Shown: positions 1 to 7,585 of the stretch, piece by piece
Layout: every line of letters starts with the position of its first letter
Position numbering within the stretch: position 1 is the stretch's first letter
Assembly (NCBI GenBank): GCA_013329565.1
Contig: DUJZ01000024.1
Span: forward strand, 13,967-39,577
DNA: 25,611 nt
Direction of reading: 5' to 3'
Source: Methanomassiliicoccales archaeon
Lineage (GTDB): Archaea; Thermoplasmatota; Thermoplasmata; Methanomassiliicoccales; UBA472
Translations under genes and position numbers: made by a program
Notes under the pieces: model-generated
What the model saw: only the letters and a program-made list of their open reading frames with translations
Databases searched by the model: none
What the model was told of the DNA's origin: nothing

Positions 1-1463
1 GCCAGGTTGGCGTCGTCGAAACCGGACCCCAGTTTTGACACGGTCTGGAAACGGTCCGTTGCGGTATCGTACGTGGCCATGAGCAGGGCGCCGTAGAAAC
101 CCTTGCGCTTCCCGCGCCCGGCGAAGGCGCCGACGACCACCAGGTCGACCGTATCGTTCATTTCGGAACGGTACTCCTTCTTGTACTTGATCCACAGGAA
201 TCCGCGGTTGCCGGCGCGATAGACGGACGTATCCGCCAGTGATTTGGCCATCAGTCCCTCGCAGCCGTCCTTGATGGCCTCCTGGAAGAAGGCCTGCGCC
301 TCGTCGGCGGAAGACAGTATTCGTATCTCAGACAGCGTGACGGAATCGTCCGGCTCCACGATGGACATCAAAGCTTCGCGGCGCTGCAGGAACGGGCGGT
401 CGGTGAGGTCCTCGCCGTTCTTCAATATGCAGTCGAAGAGGCATAACTTGACAGGATAGTCCTCGATGGCCTCCTCCACCCCGTACTTGCGGCCGCGGCG
501 GTGGGAGACCTCCTGGAACGGCAGAAATTCACCGGTGTTCTGGTCCACCGGAACGCATTCACCTTCCACGATGGCGCTCTCCGCCTTGATCGTCCGCTTC
601 AGGCCGGCCACCACGTCCGGGAACTGCGTCGTCAGTTCTTCCAGCTTGCGGGAGTACAATCTTACTTCGCCCTGGCAGATGTGCGCCTGCAGCCGGACGC
701 CGTCGTACTTGTACTCGAAGGCGCAGGTCCCGCCCATCTTCTCCAGTATCTCCTCGGGGGAGGACATCCTCTCGGCCAGCATGGCACGTAAAGGACGATT
801 CACCTGCACGTGAATGCTCTTTACGCCATCCAGCCCGTGCAGCGCCATCTCCTCGGCCACTAGCCCGAGGTCGGAGGAAACGTTGAACGCCCTTTCGATC
901 GCGTCCCTATCATCCTTGGTAGCGAATGCCACGGCCAGAGCGTCCAGCACGGTCATGGACGAGACGCCCAAGCGCATCCGGCCGGTTATGACACGCGAAA
1001 GGAACTTGGCTTCAGAGGACGAGGCGTCGCTCAGCAGTTTGGACATCAGCTTTATCTTCATGTCCTGGGAGCCGCCACCTTCCGAGCGGGCGATGGCCTC
1101 CAGCGTCTCGTACGCCCGCTTCAAAGTTAGCGGTTCAGAAGAGAACAGGGTGGTCTGCTTCTTGCTCTGGAACGCTTTTTGCGCTACGATGCCGGGATCG
1201 CCCTCCTTCAGCATCAGTTCCTGCACGAACGACTCGCCGGCGCCGGAGGCGAACGCGATGGCCCTGAGGATCAACTTGTCGGCCATGCCCAGCTTCAGCG
1301 GGTTGAAGTCAGGGTACAGCTGGCCCTGGGTGAGGTACACCGCCATCTTGATGTCCGAAGGTTCGAACCGGCGGAACGCCTCGGCCAGGATGTCGGTCAT
1401 CTCCAGCCTGGAGGAGGTGGCCTCCAACCTCTCGTAGATGTCGGCCAGTTCCCGGAACAGCAT
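1..1463 (-). CDS. lig: ATP-dependent DNA ligase, C-terminus cut by window edge
   Basis: Seals nicks in duplex DNA with ATP, as the replicative and repair ligase of archaea. Reading the minus strand from the ATG at 1463 gives 487 open codons running off the left edge; about 100 C-terminal residues of the usual 560-600 are missing. Residues 1-200 are the helical DNA-binding domain. The adenylation domain starts near 245. Motif I is EYKYDGVRL, with the adenylated lysine at K252 (codon 708-710). Motif III is EGECVP, IIIa LCLFDCIL, IV EGLMAK, and V FLWIKYKK, so all seen catalytic motifs are intact. The start is chosen because an AT-rich box (1483-1493) lies about 25 bp upstream, suggesting a leaderless transcript. 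It is separated by 33 bp from the upstream helicase gene on the same strand. Family assignment is very secure. Confidence 0.96.
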   Translation of the reverse strand, partial: MLFRELADIYERLEATSSRLEMTDILAEAFRRFEPSDIKMAVYLTQGQLYPDFNPLKLGMADKLILRAIAFASGAGESFVQELMLKEGDPGIVAQKAFQSKKQTTLFSSEPLTLKRAYETLEAIARSEGGGSQDMKIKLMSKLLSDASSSEAKFLSRVITGRMRLGVSSMTVLDALAVAFATKDDRDAIERAFNVSSDLGLVAEEMALHGLDGVKSIHVQVNRPLRAMLAERMSSPEEILEKMGGTCAFEYKYDGVRLQAHICQGEVRLYSRKLEELTTQFPDVVAGLKRTIKAESAIVEGECVPVDQNTGEFLPFQEVSHRRGRKYGVEEAIEDYPVKLCLFDCILKNGEDLTDRPFLQRREALMSIVEPDDSVTLSEIRILSSADEAQAFFQEAIKDGCEGLMAKSLADTSVYRAGNRGFLWIKYKKEYRSEMNDTVDLVVVGAFAGRGKRKGFYGALLMATYDTATDRFQTVSKLGSGFDDANL

Positions 1464-1482
1464 GCCAATGCGAACGGTTTGC

Positions 1483-1493
1483 GATTATTTAAC
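1483..1493 (-). promoter_or_regulatory. TATA-like box for the DNA ligase gene
   Basis: On the minus strand this reads GTTAAATAATC, centred about 25 bp upstream of the ligase ATG. That spacing fits an archaeal promoter giving a leaderless or nearly leaderless mRNA. The box lies in the short gap between the helicase stop and the ligase start, so the ligase can be transcribed independently of the helicase. Confidence 0.55.
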
Positions 1494-1496
1494 TGC

Positions 1497-3062
1497 TCAG
1501 AACCCGTCCAGGGTCTTCTGCCCCTTCCGCTTGGTTCCCGGGTCACCGGCCAGCTCGTCCTTCATCGTCTCCAGCCGGCGGCGCATGTTCTTCTCCTTGT
1601 TGAGGGACGAATAATAGTAAGCCTCGTCCCGGGTCCCCCGGGTGATGAAGATCACCACGTTCCCCGCTCGCGAACGCCCGGTGCGGCCGCGCCTCTGGAT
1701 GCTGCGTATCTCTGACGGCACCGGCTCGTAGAACACGACCAGGTCGGTGCTGGCCACGTCCAGGCCTTCCTCTCCGACGGACGTGGCGACCAGCACGTTG
1801 AACTCCCCGTCCCGGAAGCGCTGCAGTACGCCCACCTGTTCCTTCTGCTTGAGCCCTTTCTCGCCCTTGCGGTCCGATTGCCCCACGAGCTTCGCCACCT
1901 TGGCGCCCTCGACCTTCCCCAGCTTGTTCGCCACGAGATCGCAGGTGTCCCGGTAGTGGGTGAACACCAGCACGCGCGAATCCGGGTGGTCGGTGAGCTG
2001 GCGCGCCACCACGCCCATCACCCTGGACATCTTGGGATGCTCCGCCTTCACCGCCTGCGCCTCATCGAAGATCCTCTGGAAGTGTTCCGAGGACACGATG
2101 TCCCGGGATGCTTTCGAACCGGCGTCCGAGGCCGCCTCGTCCTTGATGCGCTGCAGATACGCGCGCAGAGCCGACATGCCCTGGGTCTCCACCAGATCGA
2201 TCGCGTGCTCCACCTTCACCGCCTTGGCCTGGGCGCTCAAGGCGTTGAACAGGGTCCGGGTCTTCTCCCCTCCGCGGATGCGGGCTTGCCAGGTGGCGGC
2301 CATCTCTATGAGGTAGCGTTTGTTGAGCACCCGGTCCTTGTCCACGACCTCCAGGGCGACCAGTTCCCGGATGTAATGTTCGTAGAGGGTATGGATGGAG
2401 CGGGAGAGGGCCTTCATCTCCGGCGGCAGCTCCACCTCCACCCAGTCCATGCTGATGGACTGAACGTACTTGGCCACGTCCGGATCTCGTTCCGTCCGCA
2501 CCTCGATGTCCTTGATGTTGAGGTTCGAGCACACCTCCTGGATCTTGGCCTTGTCGCTGCCCGGGGAGGCGGTCATTCCCAGCACCAGCCCGTCGTAGTC
2601 CTGGTATGCTTTGGCGACCGCAACGTAGGCGTAGTTGCCGACCGCCCGGTGCGCCTCGTCGAAGATGATGAGCTTGACGTCCTTCAGGTCCAGACGGCCG
2701 TTCTTCAGGTCGTTGGAGACCACCTGGGGCGTGGAGGTGATGATATCATGCTCCAGGAAGGCCAGCTCCCTTTCCAACGGATCGACCTCGCCGGTCATCA
2801 TGGCGATGCGCTTCCCCTCGATCATGTTCTGCATCGTTCGATAGTGCTGCTCGACCAAAGGTCTCGTCGGCGCAAGAAAGAGAACCTTGCCTCCCTTGGA
2901 CTGCAGCACGTGGGCGATGACCATCGCCGCCACGACCGTCTTTCCCAGGCCGGTGGGGAGCACCAGGAGCGTGCTGGAGCGGGACGCGCGCATGGCCAGG
3001 TCCACCTGGTAGTCGCGCCGCTGCACGCACTGCCGCTTGATCAGGGGGTGCTCAAAATACAC
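1497..3062 (-). CDS. hef: Hef-type superfamily 2 DNA helicase (helicase-only form) with C-terminal PIP-like tail
   Basis: Predicted ATP-driven helicase for forked or branched DNA at stalled replication forks, related to the helicase half of archaeal Hef and eukaryotic FANCM. In 521 residues one sees a Q-motif-like QRRDYQ (14-19), Walker A PTGLGKT (36-42), DEAH box (135-138), TASPG motif III, the Hef-specific helical insert (about 205-340) and motif VI QRRGRTGRSRAG. The ERCC4/XPF nuclease domain of full-length Hef (about 750 residues) is absent; the protein ends just after the helicase core. The last seven residues, QKTLDGF, fit the PCNA-interacting (PIP) pattern QxxLxxF. The start is GTG, supported by an AT-rich box 25 bp upstream. 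Its neighbour downstream is DNA ligase, another PCNA client in archaea, which fits a repair role. Confidence 0.93.
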   Translation of the reverse strand: MYFEHPLIKRQCVQRRDYQVDLAMRASRSSTLLVLPTGLGKTVVAAMVIAHVLQSKGGKVLFLAPTRPLVEQHYRTMQNMIEGKRIAMMTGEVDPLERELAFLEHDIITSTPQVVSNDLKNGRLDLKDVKLIIFDEAHRAVGNYAYVAVAKAYQDYDGLVLGMTASPGSDKAKIQEVCSNLNIKDIEVRTERDPDVAKYVQSISMDWVEVELPPEMKALSRSIHTLYEHYIRELVALEVVDKDRVLNKRYLIEMAATWQARIRGGEKTRTLFNALSAQAKAVKVEHAIDLVETQGMSALRAYLQRIKDEAASDAGSKASRDIVSSEHFQRIFDEAQAVKAEHPKMSRVMGVVARQLTDHPDSRVLVFTHYRDTCDLVANKLGKVEGAKVAKLVGQSDRKGEKGLKQKEQVGVLQRFRDGEFNVLVATSVGEEGLDVASTDLVVFYEPVPSEIRSIQRRGRTGRSRAGNVVIFITRGTRDEAYYYSSLNKEKNMRRRLETMKDELAGDPGTKRKGQKTLDGF

Positions 3063-3080
3063 GATGGGTTATGGCTATCG

Positions 3081-3092
3081 GAATAATAAAAG
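3081..3092 (-). promoter_or_regulatory. TATA-like box for the Hef-type helicase; T-rich tract that may also end the upstream gene
   Basis: Minus strand CTTTTATTATTC, centred about 25 bp before the GTG start of the helicase. The same pyrimidine-rich stretch (3081-3099, CCCTTTTCTTTTATTATTC on the minus strand) lies just after the stop of the upstream iron-sulfur carrier gene. It could serve as an archaeal T-rich terminator for that gene; that second role is inference. Confidence 0.5.
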
Positions 3093-3113
3093 AAAAGGGA
3101 TTGGTGAAGGGAT

Positions 3114-3437
3114 TTAGTGGCAGCCGCCGCCGCAGGACCCGCAACTGTCGGAGGCGTTGGGGTTGTTGACGACCAGGCCGGATCCGTAGGGGGTCTCCAC
3201 GAAGTCCACGGTGCAGGCGTCCAGGACCTCCTTGGTCTCCTCATCGTAGTAAACGGAGAATCCGTCCAGCTTCTGCTCGATGTCCCCGTCCTTGGCGTCC
3301 TTCTGGAATGACATGCCGAACTGGGCGCCAGAGCATCCCATTCCGGCCAGGTAGATCCTGATGCCGAAACCGGACTTTTCGTTCTTGGCGATCAGGTCCA
3401 CGATATACTTGCTAGCTTCCTCGGTAACAGTGACCAT
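3114..3437 (-). CDS. A-type iron-sulfur cluster carrier (IscA/ErpA/HesB family)
   Basis: Small carrier that receives Fe-S clusters or iron and passes them to apo-proteins. The 107-residue length, the GMGCSG motif with C35, and the cysteine-rich C-terminus match the family, in which C35, C99 and C101 of bacterial IscA bind the cluster. Here the tail is CGSCGGGCH: C99, C102, C106 and terminal H107, so the second and third cysteines are spaced CxxC rather than CxC and extra ligands are present. A clear Shine-Dalgarno AGGAG (3448-3452, minus strand) lies 10 nt before the ATG, and a strong TATA box (3475-3484) lies further up, so this mRNA has a short leader. No other Isc or Suf gene is in the window. 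Clients are unknown. Confidence 0.93.
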   Translation of the reverse strand: MVTVTEEASKYIVDLIAKNEKSGFGIRIYLAGMGCSGAQFGMSFQKDAKDGDIEQKLDGFSVYYDEETKEVLDACTVDFVETPYGSGLVVNNPNASDSCGSCGGGCH

Positions 3438-3474
3438 GTATACCTTTCTCCTAAGGGTTTCAAAACAACATCAC

Positions 3475-3484
3475 CTATATAAAC
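3475..3484. promoter_or_regulatory. Symmetric TATA box between the Fe-S carrier and the acetyltransferase
   Basis: CTATATAAAC on the plus strand, GTTTATATAG on the minus strand. Minus-strand use would place the transcription start near 3455, giving a leader of about 16-20 nt containing AGGAG before the Fe-S carrier ATG at 3437; this is the better supported use. Plus-strand use would start near 3505 and leave a leader of 60-110 nt before the acetyltransferase. Confidence 0.55.
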
Positions 3485-3615
3485 AATCGTATAGAAGCCT
3501 CGCGCTGGAACATGATATCAAGGCGCATGGCCAAGCTCCAGTTCAACCGGCGCTTCGCTCACGAATGGCGAGGATCTCCGCCATCCTTTTTCTAGAGGTT
3601 CGCCATACACAAACG

Positions 3616-4050
3616 ATGCGCTGCCGCTGTATGCAGAGGTCCGACCTCCCCGAACTCGTTGCGATGAGCCGGGAGAACATGGCCGCCATCATCCTGTCTT
3701 CCTGGGGCGAGGAGTGGAAGGACGAGAGGCTGATGGACCTTCTCCTGGACCAGAGGGTGGAGACCACCGTGCTGGAAGGCGATGACGGCATCGAGGCCTA
3801 CTACTGCGTCGAGGACATCGACGAGTACATCTTCATCTCCTCCTTCCAGGTCCGGAGAGACTTTCATCGAAAGGGATTGGGGACCCGGATGCTGGACATG
3901 ATCGAGGAACGGGCACGCAGGGACGGCAAGGCCGAGGTGGAGCTGTGCGTCCAATCCACCAACGAGAAGGCCAAGGAGTTCTATTACTACCACGGCTACG
4001 ACCTCATGTACCGCAACGGCAACAACCTGATCATGCGCAAGAAGCTGTGA
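3616..4050 (+). CDS. GNAT-family N-acetyltransferase
   Basis: Predicted to transfer an acetyl group from acetyl-CoA to an amine; the substrate is not readable from sequence. In the 144-residue form the N-terminus MRCRCMQRSDLPEL matches the usual beta1-alpha1 start of GNAT domains. The acetyl-CoA pyrophosphate-binding motif A is QVRRDFHRKGLGTRML (RxxGxG type), and the C-terminal part, NEKAKEFYYYHGY, matches motif B, where the Asn and Tyr often act near the thioester. The open frame extends upstream to 3361, into the Fe-S carrier gene, but the domain begins only at the ATG at 3616 (GAGGT 16 nt upstream); an ATG at 3565 is the alternative. It resembles RimI-like acetyltransferases in size, but that is a guess. 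Confidence 0.85.
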   Translation: MRCRCMQRSDLPELVAMSRENMAAIILSSWGEEWKDERLMDLLLDQRVETTVLEGDDGIEAYYCVEDIDEYIFISSFQVRRDFHRKGLGTRMLDMIEERARRDGKAEVELCVQSTNEKAKEFYYYHGYDLMYRNGNNLIMRKKL

Positions 4051-4056
4051 TGGCAA

Positions 4057-4065
4057 CTTTTTAAT
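4057..4065 (+). promoter_or_regulatory. TATA-like box for the FN3 membrane protein
   Basis: CTTTTTAAT lies 30-38 bp upstream of the ATG at 4095 and directly after the acetyltransferase stop. It can serve as the downstream gene's promoter, and its run of five T can also act as the acetyltransferase terminator. Confidence 0.4.
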
Positions 4066-4094
4066 CGTTCCGCCCTCATCATCCGACGGGAAAG

Positions 4095-4556
4095 ATGATG
4101 TCCGTACGCCCCTTCATCGCAACGGCACTGATCTTCGTTCTTGCAGCACTTTGCATCGCCCCCTCCATCTCGGCCACGGAGAACCCTTCCGGGCTGCAGG
4201 CCACCGCTGGCGTAGGTTACGTCGATATGAACTGGCAACCAGTTTCCGGGGCGGATAGGTATTACATCTACCGCGGTACCGTGGACGAGGTGACCCTGAT
4301 CGGAAGCGTCTCTGCCAACTTCACTTCCTATCACGACGCGGATGTCAGCGAGGGGGCGAATTATCTCTACTATGTGACGGCCTGGGACAACGGCACCGAG
4401 AGCGCGCCTAGCAACAGCATCTCCATCACCGTTCCCGTGGGAGAGGAGGCGAACATCATCCTGCCGGTGCTGGCGATAGTCCTGTCGGTGATCGCGATAC
4501 AGGTGTGCATCGTCATGCTGCTGTACTTCTCCAAGCAGAAGACGCAGCTGAAGTGA
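4095..4556 (+). CDS. Membrane-anchored single fibronectin type III domain protein
   Basis: Probable cell-surface protein of unknown role. Residues 1-27 form a signal peptide (hydrophobic core ALIFVLAALCIAPSISA). Residues about 32-115 form one fibronectin-III fold, with the typical pattern GLQATAGVGYVDMNWQPV, YYIYRG, and YYVTAWDNGTESAPSN. Residues about 120-145 are one transmembrane helix (IILPVLAIVLSVIAIQVCIVMLL), followed by a short basic tail (KQKTQLK). The predicted topology is therefore FN3 outside and tail inside. The domain probably binds protein or sugar, but no ligand can be inferred. The stop codon abuts the stop of the convergent DHH gene with no base between. ATG codons at 4095 and 4098 are both possible starts. 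Confidence 0.8.
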   Translation: MMSVRPFIATALIFVLAALCIAPSISATENPSGLQATAGVGYVDMNWQPVSGADRYYIYRGTVDEVTLIGSVSANFTSYHDADVSEGANYLYYVTAWDNGTESAPSNSISITVPVGEEANIILPVLAIVLSVIAIQVCIVMLLYFSKQKTQLK

Positions 4557-5525
4557 TCAGGAGACCCTTTCCAGGAGGTGGTCCAGGAACAGCTCGCCGC
4601 TTCCGGTCGGTATCCGCGCCCCGGCGGCCTTGGGGTGCCCGCCGCCGTCCACCCCGTTCTCGCTGGTGAAGTCCTCGACGAAGCGGCCAAGGTCCACGCT
4701 CTCCGGGGCGATCCCTCTTACGGAGACCGAGGAGTACTTCCCCCGGGGATTGATCATCACCGCGTAGCCGCAGCCCCGGCGGTGCGCCACCTCCACCAGC
4801 GCGCGGGTGCCGAAACCATATAGCGTCCGACTACGGTCCATCTCGTCCATGATGCCCAGGGGGCCCCGGACCTTCATGCTGCTGTCGACCTTGGCCAGAG
4901 CTCGAGGCCAGCGCTTCTCGTTGACCACCTGGATGTATCGCCTCCTGACAGAATCCACCTGGGATGGCCAGACTCCCTGAGCGAGCGCTTTTGCGGCGAT
5001 ATAGCGGAAGCGATCGTCGTCAATTATCAATCGCCAGGCGAAGTCCAGGACCATCGATTCCTGGTCCACCCGCTGCCTTCCGTAGCGAAGCATCTCTTCG
5101 TCAAGTAGCGGCGTGGGCATGTACTCCACCAGGTCCGCCACGGCCACCAGCTTGCGCAATCGCACCTCGGGAAGAAGGTGATGGAACAGTACGTTCGCAG
5201 CGCTGACCCCCTCCTTGACCAGGGTGGTGCAGTCCACGGCCAGGGACGAAGGGTGATGATCGACCAGCGTGAGCGACTGGCACGGCCTTTTGACCCGAAC
5301 CGCCTCCACGAGATCTGGCACCGGGGCGATATCCACGAGGTATATCTGGTCCGAGAAGGTGTCCAGCGAAAGGACCTTCGCGCCGGCGGTGGGCGAGGTG
5401 ACGAACGTGACCTTCGCCGAAGGGAATCTGTTCAAGAAGATGGCGGCAGATACGATGCCGTCAACGTTGCCCCTGGTGATGATATGCTTGTCGCGGTCAT
5501 CCCTTGAAAAGCAACCTTGTCCCAT
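4557..5525 (-). CDS. DHH/DHHA1-family phosphoesterase with altered motif I
   Basis: Member of the DHH superfamily (RecJ, NrnA, GdpP and relatives), metal-dependent enzymes that cleave phosphodiester bonds in DNA, short oligonucleotides or cyclic dinucleotides. Visible elements in 322 residues: motif I TRGNVDG (17-23), motif II LVDIAP with D65, the DHH signature (89-91), motif IV VAVADLVEY, and the DHHA1 substrate-binding motif GGGHPKAAGARIP near the C-terminus. In motif I the first aspartate of the usual DxDG is asparagine (N20), and arginine stands where histidine is common; the second aspartate (D22) is kept. No extra DNA-binding or membrane domain is present, so a nanoRNase-like or nucleotide phosphoesterase role is more likely than RecJ-like exonuclease, but the substrate is unknown. 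A TATA-like box is at 5551-5561. Confidence 0.88.
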   Translation of the reverse strand: MGQGCFSRDDRDKHIITRGNVDGIVSAAIFLNRFPSAKVTFVTSPTAGAKVLSLDTFSDQIYLVDIAPVPDLVEAVRVKRPCQSLTLVDHHPSSLAVDCTTLVKEGVSAANVLFHHLLPEVRLRKLVAVADLVEYMPTPLLDEEMLRYGRQRVDQESMVLDFAWRLIIDDDRFRYIAAKALAQGVWPSQVDSVRRRYIQVVNEKRWPRALAKVDSSMKVRGPLGIMDEMDRSRTLYGFGTRALVEVAHRRGCGYAVMINPRGKYSSVSVRGIAPESVDLGRFVEDFTSENGVDGGGHPKAAGARIPTGSGELFLDHLLERVS

Positions 5526-5550
5526 TCGGTGAACAAAATGGGACTCCAGA

Positions 5551-5561
5551 CTAGATAAATC
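5551..5561 (-). promoter_or_regulatory. TATA-like box for the DHH phosphoesterase
   Basis: Minus strand GATTTATCTAG, centred about 31 bp upstream of the ATG at 5525, inside an AT-rich gap (5540-5640) between two divergent genes. No strong Shine-Dalgarno was seen, consistent with a very short leader. Confidence 0.5.
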
Positions 5562-5732
5562 TATTGCAAATTATCTAATTTCCAGTATTGTCCCGAGCTA
5601 GGCTTATTTATTCGGTCAATAGATACCAGTACACGCGTAGCCTGCATCTACTATCACCGGTTAAATGGCGGTCAGGCGGCTCGGTCCTTTGGTGAATAAG
5701 TGACGGACATATCTTATTGGGGAAACAGCCGC

Positions 5733-6425
5733 ATGAGCGGCCAGGAAAGCGAACTTCAGCGGTGCTTCGCCCGGGTGGGCGCCGAGCACGGGTTCACCGA
5801 CGTGAACGCCAACTGGGAGCGGTTCAAGGAGTTCAAGGCCACCTGGAAGCGGTGCTCGACCAGCGCGGAGCTGCACATCACCGATTATATGAAAGATTCC
5901 GGCGAGGACCTCATAACCGACCTGGCCCGGGGGATATTCGGTCGCATGGGCCGGGGCGGCGTGAAGGAGATATATTCGGAGAAATTGAAGCAGCACTTCC
6001 TGAGCCCGGAGTTCATACTCAGGAACCAACCTCTGTACCTGAGAAGGAGCAGGAACCTGGCCTACGCTCAGCAGGGCCGGGTGCACGACCTCCGAACATT
6101 GGAGCAGGACCTGCACGATCTCGGTCTGGTGAAGAGAGTGCCGCACGCCTACATCTCCTGGACCAAGGGGGACAACCGGCAGCGGGTGGGCTATTGCAGC
6201 GTGATCATGCGTGTCGTGGCTATCAGCAGAGTGCTGGACCGCAAGGAGATCCCTTCGTTCGTTCCCAGCTACGTGCTCTATCACGAGCTGATACACCTGG
6301 AGAACGGTCTGCGTTTCGGATCGTACCACGATCGCGAGTTCCGGGAGAGGGAACGCATTCACCCGCACCACGAGGAGGCGGAGAGGTGGCTGCGGCGGAT
6401 CGTCGCCGACCCTCAGTTTCGGTGA
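5733..6425 (+). CDS. SprT/YgjP-like predicted zinc metallopeptidase
   Basis: Predicted zinc-dependent peptidase of unknown substrate. In the 230-residue form from ATG 5733 the motif YHELIHLENG carries HExxH at 184-188 (H184, E185, H188), and a third histidine follows at H199 in GSYHDREF. This spacing fits the SprT-like and YgjP-like minigluzincins. The N-terminal 130 residues are charged, mostly helical and not recognised. SprT relatives act on DNA-protein crosslinks in eukaryotes, but no DNA-binding or zinc-ribbon element is visible here. Two starts are possible: ATG 5733 with GGGGA eight bases upstream (preferred), or GTG 5700 with GGTGA just before it and a TATA-like GGTTAAATGG at 5659-5668. 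The stop lies 44 bp before the next gene. Confidence 0.78.
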   Translation: MSGQESELQRCFARVGAEHGFTDVNANWERFKEFKATWKRCSTSAELHITDYMKDSGEDLITDLARGIFGRMGRGGVKEIYSEKLKQHFLSPEFILRNQPLYLRRSRNLAYAQQGRVHDLRTLEQDLHDLGLVKRVPHAYISWTKGDNRQRVGYCSVIMRVVAISRVLDRKEIPSFVPSYVLYHELIHLENGLRFGSYHDREFRERERIHPHHEEAERWLRRIVADPQFR

Positions 6426-6438
6426 GCAGGACAGAACC

Positions 6439-6447
6439 CTTTTAAGG
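6439..6447 (+). promoter_or_regulatory. TATA-like box for the YhaM-like gene
   Basis: CTTTTAAGG is centred 27 bp upstream of the ATG at 6470, which supports that ATG over the GTG at 6467 or the ATG at 6476 and suggests a leaderless mRNA. Confidence 0.5.
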
Positions 6448-6469
6448 GATAAATGACAAAGTACAGGTG

Positions 6470-7444
6470 ATGGAGATGCGCAAGACCATCAAGATCAACG
6501 AGCTGAAGGCCGGCGGTACGGTGGACGACCTGTTCGCGGTGAGGCTAAAGAAGTCAATAGGCCCGTACAAAGGCGGCACCACGTTCCATCTGTGGGTTTC
6601 CGATCCAGGTGGAGACATATCGCTCAAGTACTGGGGGGATAAGGATAACGTAGCCATCCAGAAGATCTGGGATGGGATATCGAAGGGCTCCGTGCTCAGG
6701 GTCAAAGGCCGGGTCAACGAGTACAACGGTTCTCTGGAACTGCATGTCAATCCCACTTCGGGGGATTCTATCACGGTTCTTGACGAGGGCGATTTCGACA
6801 TCAGGGATTTCGTGGCATCAACACCAATGGACATAGAGCAGATGAAGGGTCATCTGTTCTCAGTGATCCGCAAGATCGATGACCCATGGCTGAAGGAGGC
6901 GCTATCATATTTCTTCGCGGATGAAGAGTTCGTGCGCAACTTCTGCGAATGTCCGGCCTCGATAACGCATCATGCTAACTGGCTTGGCGGGCTGTTAGAG
7001 CACACCCTCCGGGTGGTCAAGCTCTGTGAATCGTATTGCCAGATATATCCAGACCTTGACCGGAACCTGCTGTTGACCGGAGCCATATTCCACGATATTG
7101 GCAAGCTGCGCGATTACAAGGTGACCAGCATAATAGGTTCTACGGACGAGGGGCGGTTGATCGGGCATCTGGTCATCGGGGCGGAGATGGTGCACGATGC
7201 CTGCCGATTCATAGAGGGGTTCCCGTCAGAGCTTTCCATGAAGCTGCAGCACTTGGTGCTGTCGAGCCATGGGACCACGGAGTTCGGCTCGCCGAAGGTA
7301 CCCATGTTCCCTGAAGCTGTGGCGCTTTCCCTGGCGGACCTGACAGATACCAGGATAGAGGACATGATCATGGTCAAGAGCAATCCCAACACCGAGGAGG
7401 ATTGGGCGCAGAACAAGAGCGTGGGAAGCGTTTATCTCAGGTGA
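6470..7444 (+). CDS. YhaM-like OB-fold plus HD-domain 3'-5' exonuclease
   Basis: Resembles bacterial YhaM/CBF1, a 3'-5' exonuclease acting on RNA and single-stranded DNA. The protein has 324 residues, against about 314 for YhaM. An OB-fold nucleic-acid-binding domain occupies about 10-105 (strands around TTFHLWVSD and VLRVKGRVNEYNG). The HD domain covers about 140-300: HHANWLGGLLEHTLRV with H178, the metal-binding pair FHDIGKL (H208-D209), a later histidine in LSSHG, and a distal aspartate in LADLTD. All HD metal ligands appear present, so it should be catalytic. The family is widespread in Firmicutes and scattered in archaea. It sits alone between unrelated genes, and the box at 6439-6447 supports its own promoter. 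Confidence 0.88.
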   Translation: MEMRKTIKINELKAGGTVDDLFAVRLKKSIGPYKGGTTFHLWVSDPGGDISLKYWGDKDNVAIQKIWDGISKGSVLRVKGRVNEYNGSLELHVNPTSGDSITVLDEGDFDIRDFVASTPMDIEQMKGHLFSVIRKIDDPWLKEALSYFFADEEFVRNFCECPASITHHANWLGGLLEHTLRVVKLCESYCQIYPDLDRNLLLTGAIFHDIGKLRDYKVTSIIGSTDEGRLIGHLVIGAEMVHDACRFIEGFPSELSMKLQHLVLSSHGTTEFGSPKVPMFPEAVALSLADLTDTRIEDMIMVKSNPNTEEDWAQNKSVGSVYLR

Positions 7445-7585
7445 GCATCATCATTTTCATCGATGCGGTCCGGCAGGTCTGGTGATTCAGCCTCCTTGCC
7501 GGCCGTTCATTTTTCGATTGTTCGAACGCATGAGCCCGATAGTATTATCTCACCGCCCGAATCATACTTTTTTGGGGGAGTTGGA

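Noticed and set aside
1878..3086. 402-codon plus-strand frame opposite the Hef helicase
   Set aside because: It is His-, Val- and Leu-rich without motifs, as expected for the antisense of a GC-rich gene; the helicase motifs on the minus strand are decisive.
3361..3615. N-terminal extension of the acetyltransferase frame back to 3361
   Set aside because: It overlaps the Fe-S carrier gene on the other strand and the promoter region, and the GNAT domain starts only at about 3616.
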